Origin: Rubellimicrobium rubrum
Lineage (GTDB): Bacteria; Pseudomonadota; Alphaproteobacteria; Rhodobacterales; Rhodobacteraceae
Direction: 5' to 3'
Length of the DNA stretch: 64,000 nucleotides
NCBI RefSeq assembly: GCF_006152115.1
Contig: NZ_VDFU01000004.1
Span: 1 to 64,000 of the forward strand
A model generated the notes under the pieces. That model saw only the letters and a list, made by a program, of their open reading frames with translations, ran no database searches and was not told the DNA's origin. Position numbers and translations under genes: made by a program. Below, piece after piece: positions 61,198-64,000 of this stretch (position 1 is the first letter of the stretch; the number at the start of each line of letters is the position of its first letter).

Positions 61198-63144
61198 ATG
61201 AGACTATCCTCTCCCATCCTCGCCGTCGCGGCCTTCCTGTGCGCCGGCGGCCTGTCGGCCGTAGCCGCCCAAAGCCTCGCCCGCATGGTCGAGGACCGCT
61301 CTGTCGAGGCCGTGGCGGACCGGCTGGCCGCCGAGGGCCACGACTGGGCCTCGGTCCTGGGAGACGGCCTGCAGGTCATCCTTGAAGGCGAGGCGCCGTC
61401 GGAAGCCGACCGCTTCAACGCCATCTCGGCGGCAGGGGCGATGGTCGACGCAAGCCGGGTCATCGACAACATGCGGGTGACCGAGGCGCAGGCCATCGCC
61501 CCCCCCGACTTCGCCATCGAGATCCTGAGGAACGACTCGGGCGTGTCGCTGATCGGGCTGATCCCGGCCGATACGGATCGTGGCCGGTTGGCGCAGGACG
61601 TGGCCGAGGCGGTGGACGGACAGGACGTGGCGGACCTTCTCCAGACCGCCGACCACCCCGTGCCCGAGCGTTGGGATCTCTCGGTCGACTATGCGCTGGA
61701 CGCGCTGGAGGCCCTGCCCCGCGCCAAGATCTCGGTCGCGGCCGGGCGCGTGTCGATCGACGCCATCTCGGATTCGCCCGAGGAGCAGCGGCGGCTGACC
61801 GCCCAGCTCGCGCGGATGAAGCCCGACGGGATCCGCCTGGGCCTCGCCGTCTCGGCCCCGCGCCCGGTGATCGCGCCCTTCACGGTGCGTGCCACCCTTG
61901 CGGGCGGCCGCTTTGCCTTCGACGCCTGTTCGGCCGACTCGGAGAAGGCCCGGAACGCCATCATCGCCGCTGCCGTCTCGGCCGGGGCCGAGAGGCCGCT
62001 CGACTGCCGCCTGGGTCTGGGTGCGCCGACCCCCGACTGGGGGGATGCGGTCGCCACTGGGATCGCCGCGCTGCACGAACTCGGGGGAGGGACCCTGACC
62101 TTCTCGGACGCGGACGTGTCCCTGGTGGCCCAGCAGGGGGTCGATCGCGCGCTGTTCGACCGCGTCGCGGGCGAACTCGACGGCGCCCTGCCCGACGCCT
62201 TTGCCCTCGACGCCCAGCGGCCCCTCCCAGTCGCCGCCGAAGCGCCCCAAGGCCCGCCCCAGTTTCAGGCCACACTGGCCGAGAACGGCACGATCCGCCT
62301 GAGCGGCCGGATCGAGGACCGGAGGATGACGGGCTTGGCCCGCGCCTTTGCCCAAGCCCGCTTTGGGGCGGATCACGTGGTCATGGCCACGCGGCCCGGA
62401 GCGGACGGACTGCCCGCCGGCTGGTCCATGCGGGTCCTGACGGGCCTCGAGGCGCTGTCGCGGCTTGCGGAAGGGTCGGTCACCGTGACGCCGGACAGCA
62501 TCGCCGTCACCGGCCGCACCGGCCACAAGGCCGCCCGGGACGAGATCGCCGCCCGCGCCATCGAGACGCTGGGCCCGGACGCCGACCTGCGGATCGACGT
62601 GGCCTATGCCGAGGAGCTGGACCCACTGGCGGCCCTGCCCACGCCCGAGGAGTGCCTGGCCCAGATCACCGCCGTGACCGACGCGGCCAAGATCACCTTT
62701 GACCCGGGCAGCGACACCATCTCGCGCGAAGGGGTGCCGGTGATCGAGGCCATCGCCGAGATCCTGCGGAGCTGCCCCGACCTGCGCCTGCGCATCGCGG
62801 GATACACCGACAGCCAAGGGCGGGAAACCTCGAACCTTCAACTCAGCCAAAGCCGGGCCGAGGCGGTGCTGACCGCCCTGCGCGCCCAGCGGGTGCCCGT
62901 GTCTGGCTTCGAGGCCCAGGGCTATGGCGAGGCCGCGCCCATCGCGTCCAACGAGACCGAAGCGGGCCGCGTGGCCAACCGCCGGATCGAGTTCACGCTG
63001 ATCGGCGCGGAGGCGACGATGGCCGGGACGGACTTCATCGGCCCGCCCCTGCCGCCCGTCCATGATGCTGCAGCCCAGCCCATGGCCGACGCGCCCGAGC
63101 CGCCGCCCGTCCGGCCCGGGGAGGACGGGCCCAGCGGGGACTAG
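61198..63144 (+). CDS. OmpA family protein with BON-like domains
   Basis: A 648-residue secreted protein with a signal peptide (LSSPILAVAAFLCAGGLSAVAAQS). The middle (about residues 80-480) holds repeated BON-like alpha/beta units. The last about 130 residues form an OmpA peptidoglycan-binding domain: ITFDPGSDTISREG, LRLRIAGYTDSQGRETSNLQLSQSRAEAVLTAL, GYGEAAPIASNETEAGRVANRRIEFTL, with the conserved Asp (TDSQG) and Arg. A Pro-rich acidic tail ends the protein. It is probably an envelope protein tied to murein. A 109-base spacer precedes it. Confidence 0.9.
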   Translation: MRLSSPILAVAAFLCAGGLSAVAAQSLARMVEDRSVEAVADRLAAEGHDWASVLGDGLQVILEGEAPSEADRFNAISAAGAMVDASRVIDNMRVTEAQAIAPPDFAIEILRNDSGVSLIGLIPADTDRGRLAQDVAEAVDGQDVADLLQTADHPVPERWDLSVDYALDALEALPRAKISVAAGRVSIDAISDSPEEQRRLTAQLARMKPDGIRLGLAVSAPRPVIAPFTVRATLAGGRFAFDACSADSEKARNAIIAAAVSAGAERPLDCRLGLGAPTPDWGDAVATGIAALHELGGGTLTFSDADVSLVAQQGVDRALFDRVAGELDGALPDAFALDAQRPLPVAAEAPQGPPQFQATLAENGTIRLSGRIEDRRMTGLARAFAQARFGADHVVMATRPGADGLPAGWSMRVLTGLEALSRLAEGSVTVTPDSIAVTGRTGHKAARDEIAARAIETLGPDADLRIDVAYAEELDPLAALPTPEECLAQITAVTDAAKITFDPGSDTISREGVPVIEAIAEILRSCPDLRLRIAGYTDSQGRETSNLQLSQSRAEAVLTALRAQRVPVSGFEAQGYGEAAPIASNETEAGRVANRRIEFTLIGAEATMAGTDFIGPPLPPVHDAAAQPMADAPEPPPVRPGEDGPSGD

Positions 63145-63210
63145 CCAAGCGGACGGGCCACCCCTAGGGGAAGGGGAAGACCCCTGGGGCACACGGGAAC
63201 AGGGCGCGCG

Positions 63211-63567
63211 ATGGAACGCCGCCCGAACAGGGACAGGGACGTGAACAGGACCGAGTTCATCATCGCCACGGCGGTCATCCTTTTCGCGGCCTTTGCCCTG
63301 GGCTGGTTCGCGGGCTGGCTGGTCCATCGATTCACCCGCGTCACCCGCGCCGAGATCGGCGAGCTCGACCGCATGGCGCAGGCGCTGCACGATGCAGAAG
63401 AGACGCGGGATCAGGCACTGGCCTTTCTCGCGACCCGCGAGGCCGAGCTGGAGAATCTGATCGCGCAAAAAGAGGCCGAGCTACGGGCCGCCATGGAAGG
63501 GTTGCGCGACTCGCGGCAGGAATCCGAGGGCCTGCGCAGCTGGATCGAGCGGAACCACCGGCGCTGA
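63211..63567 (+). CDS. Membrane-anchored coiled-coil protein, unknown function
   Basis: A 118-residue protein: one N-terminal membrane helix (about residues 16-38, FIIATAVILFAAFALGWFAGWLV), then a charged alpha-helical coiled coil rich in Glu, Ala and Arg. Size and layout resemble small phage-shock or spanin-like anchors, but no family was identified. ATG at 63211 and GTG at 63241 (VNRTEF) are both possible starts; the GTG would give a more compact anchor. Confidence 0.72.
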   Translation: MERRPNRDRDVNRTEFIIATAVILFAAFALGWFAGWLVHRFTRVTRAEIGELDRMAQALHDAEETRDQALAFLATREAELENLIAQKEAELRAAMEGLRDSRQESEGLRSWIERNHRR

Positions 63568-63577
63568 GGCCTGCCGG

Positions 63578-64000
63578 TCAGGGGCGCGGGGCCGCCGCGC
63601 GACGGAGCCGGTCGTTGATGGCGCGGCCCAGTCCGCGCTCGGGAATCGGGGCCACCGCGATCCGTTCGGCCCCCATCGCATCGAGCCGGTGCAGGCAGCC
63701 GAACAGGTTCGCCGCCGCCTCGGCCAGATCGCCCGAGGCCGAGAGCGTAAGATCGCCCGAGACAGGGCCGAACCCCAGAAGGATCTCGCCCGGATCGGCC
63801 GCTGTCACCCGAAGGCGCACGCGGCCCTGGGGTGCGTAGTGGGAAGCGAGCTGTCCGGGGGCGGCCACGCGGGCAGGATCGGTGTCCACGACGATCGGCT
63901 GGGCCAGCGCCTCCTCCAGCGCCTCGACCGGCAGACCGCCGGCCCGCAGGAGCCGGGGAACAGGGTCGAGCGCCAGGATCGTCGACTCCACCCCGACGGG
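63578..64000 (-). CDS. sua5: Threonylcarbamoyl-AMP synthase (Sua5/TsaC), 3' part only
   Basis: The C-terminal about 140 residues of an enzyme of the t6A tRNA modification pathway. Visible in-frame: the VGVESTILAL segment of the TsaC/Sua5 core at the right edge, LLRAGGLPVEALEEAL, and a Sua5-specific C-terminal domain (APGQLASHYAPQGRVRLRV, ILLGFGP, NLFGCLHRLDAMGAERIAVAPIPERGLGRAINDRL). The gene continues beyond the window; its start is not visible. Confidence 0.9.
   Translation of the reverse strand, partial: PVGVESTILALDPVPRLLRAGGLPVEALEEALAQPIVVDTDPARVAAPGQLASHYAPQGRVRLRVTAADPGEILLGFGPVSGDLTLSASGDLAEAAANLFGCLHRLDAMGAERIAVAPIPERGLGRAINDRLRRAAAPRP

Noticed and set aside
63145-63210. CCCCTAGGGG and CCCCTGGGG motifs as a terminator
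   Set aside because: Several overlapping foldings but no single stable stem with a T-tract.

Overview
The window is a high-GC chromosomal segment of an alphaproteobacterium, almost certainly a member of the Rhodobacteraceae/Paracoccaceae. The evidence is the hemN-fnrL-usp-ccoNOQP / ccoGHIS block with FNR boxes, the leuC-leuD / leuB locus, the run rsfS-rlmH-gpmI-envC-ctpA-rppH, the ubiA/rsmE divergent pair with gshA, and small family-typical proteins (DUF2794, DUF1127). No prophage, transposase, CRISPR array or rRNA operon was seen. One tRNA gene (Pro, CGG) was found. Genes are densely packed, with many ATGA/GTGA overlaps.

Layout. 1-71: 5' end of a glutathione-dependent formaldehyde dehydrogenase leaving the window. 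180-4051: two tandem small I78-like lipoproteins, a DUF2794 protein, a GFA-family protein, an NlpC/P60 hydrolase and a leucyl aminopeptidase. 4195-7204: beta-carbonic anhydrase, asd and an MFS transporter. 7379-20362: microaerobic/anaerobic respiration block (hemN, fnrL, a tandem universal stress protein, cbb3 oxidase ccoNOQP and its assembly genes ccoGHIS). Three FNR boxes lie in it, and three small genes (DUF1127, an unknown, DUF2270) sit between ccoP and ccoG.

20774-32378: a sugar catabolic locus. A GntR/FadR regulator and a GMC oxidoreductase are divergent from a run of eight genes: aldehyde dehydrogenase, a YtfQ-YtfR-YtfT-YjfF type sugar ABC importer, an enolase-superfamily protein, a zinc alcohol dehydrogenase and a KduD-like reductase. 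The enzyme set matches, step for step, the known route from 3,6-anhydro-L-galactose to 2-keto-3-deoxy-gluconate, which is my main functional inference. Two GntR-type operator palindromes lie in the divergent control region.

32532-43101: tRNA-Pro, a DMT exporter, leuB, then an accessory insert (a serralysin-like M10 protease with RTX repeats, a seven-repeat propeller-like RTX protein, an EEP-fold protein and a membrane protein), then leuD and leuC. 43170-50589: a HupE/UreJ-like membrane protein pair and the rsfS to rppH run. 50603-64000: MltB-type transglycosylase, a small phage-domain-like protein, then a probable long minus-strand operon rsmE-GNAT-membrane protein-gshA-unknown-dapE-GNAT-rnr, with ubiA, an OmpA-family protein and a coiled-coil membrane protein on the plus strand. 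The end of a Sua5/TsaC gene enters at the right edge.

No stretch longer than about 300 bases lacks a gene. The two largest gaps, 40577-40844 and 42905-43169, are described as features.
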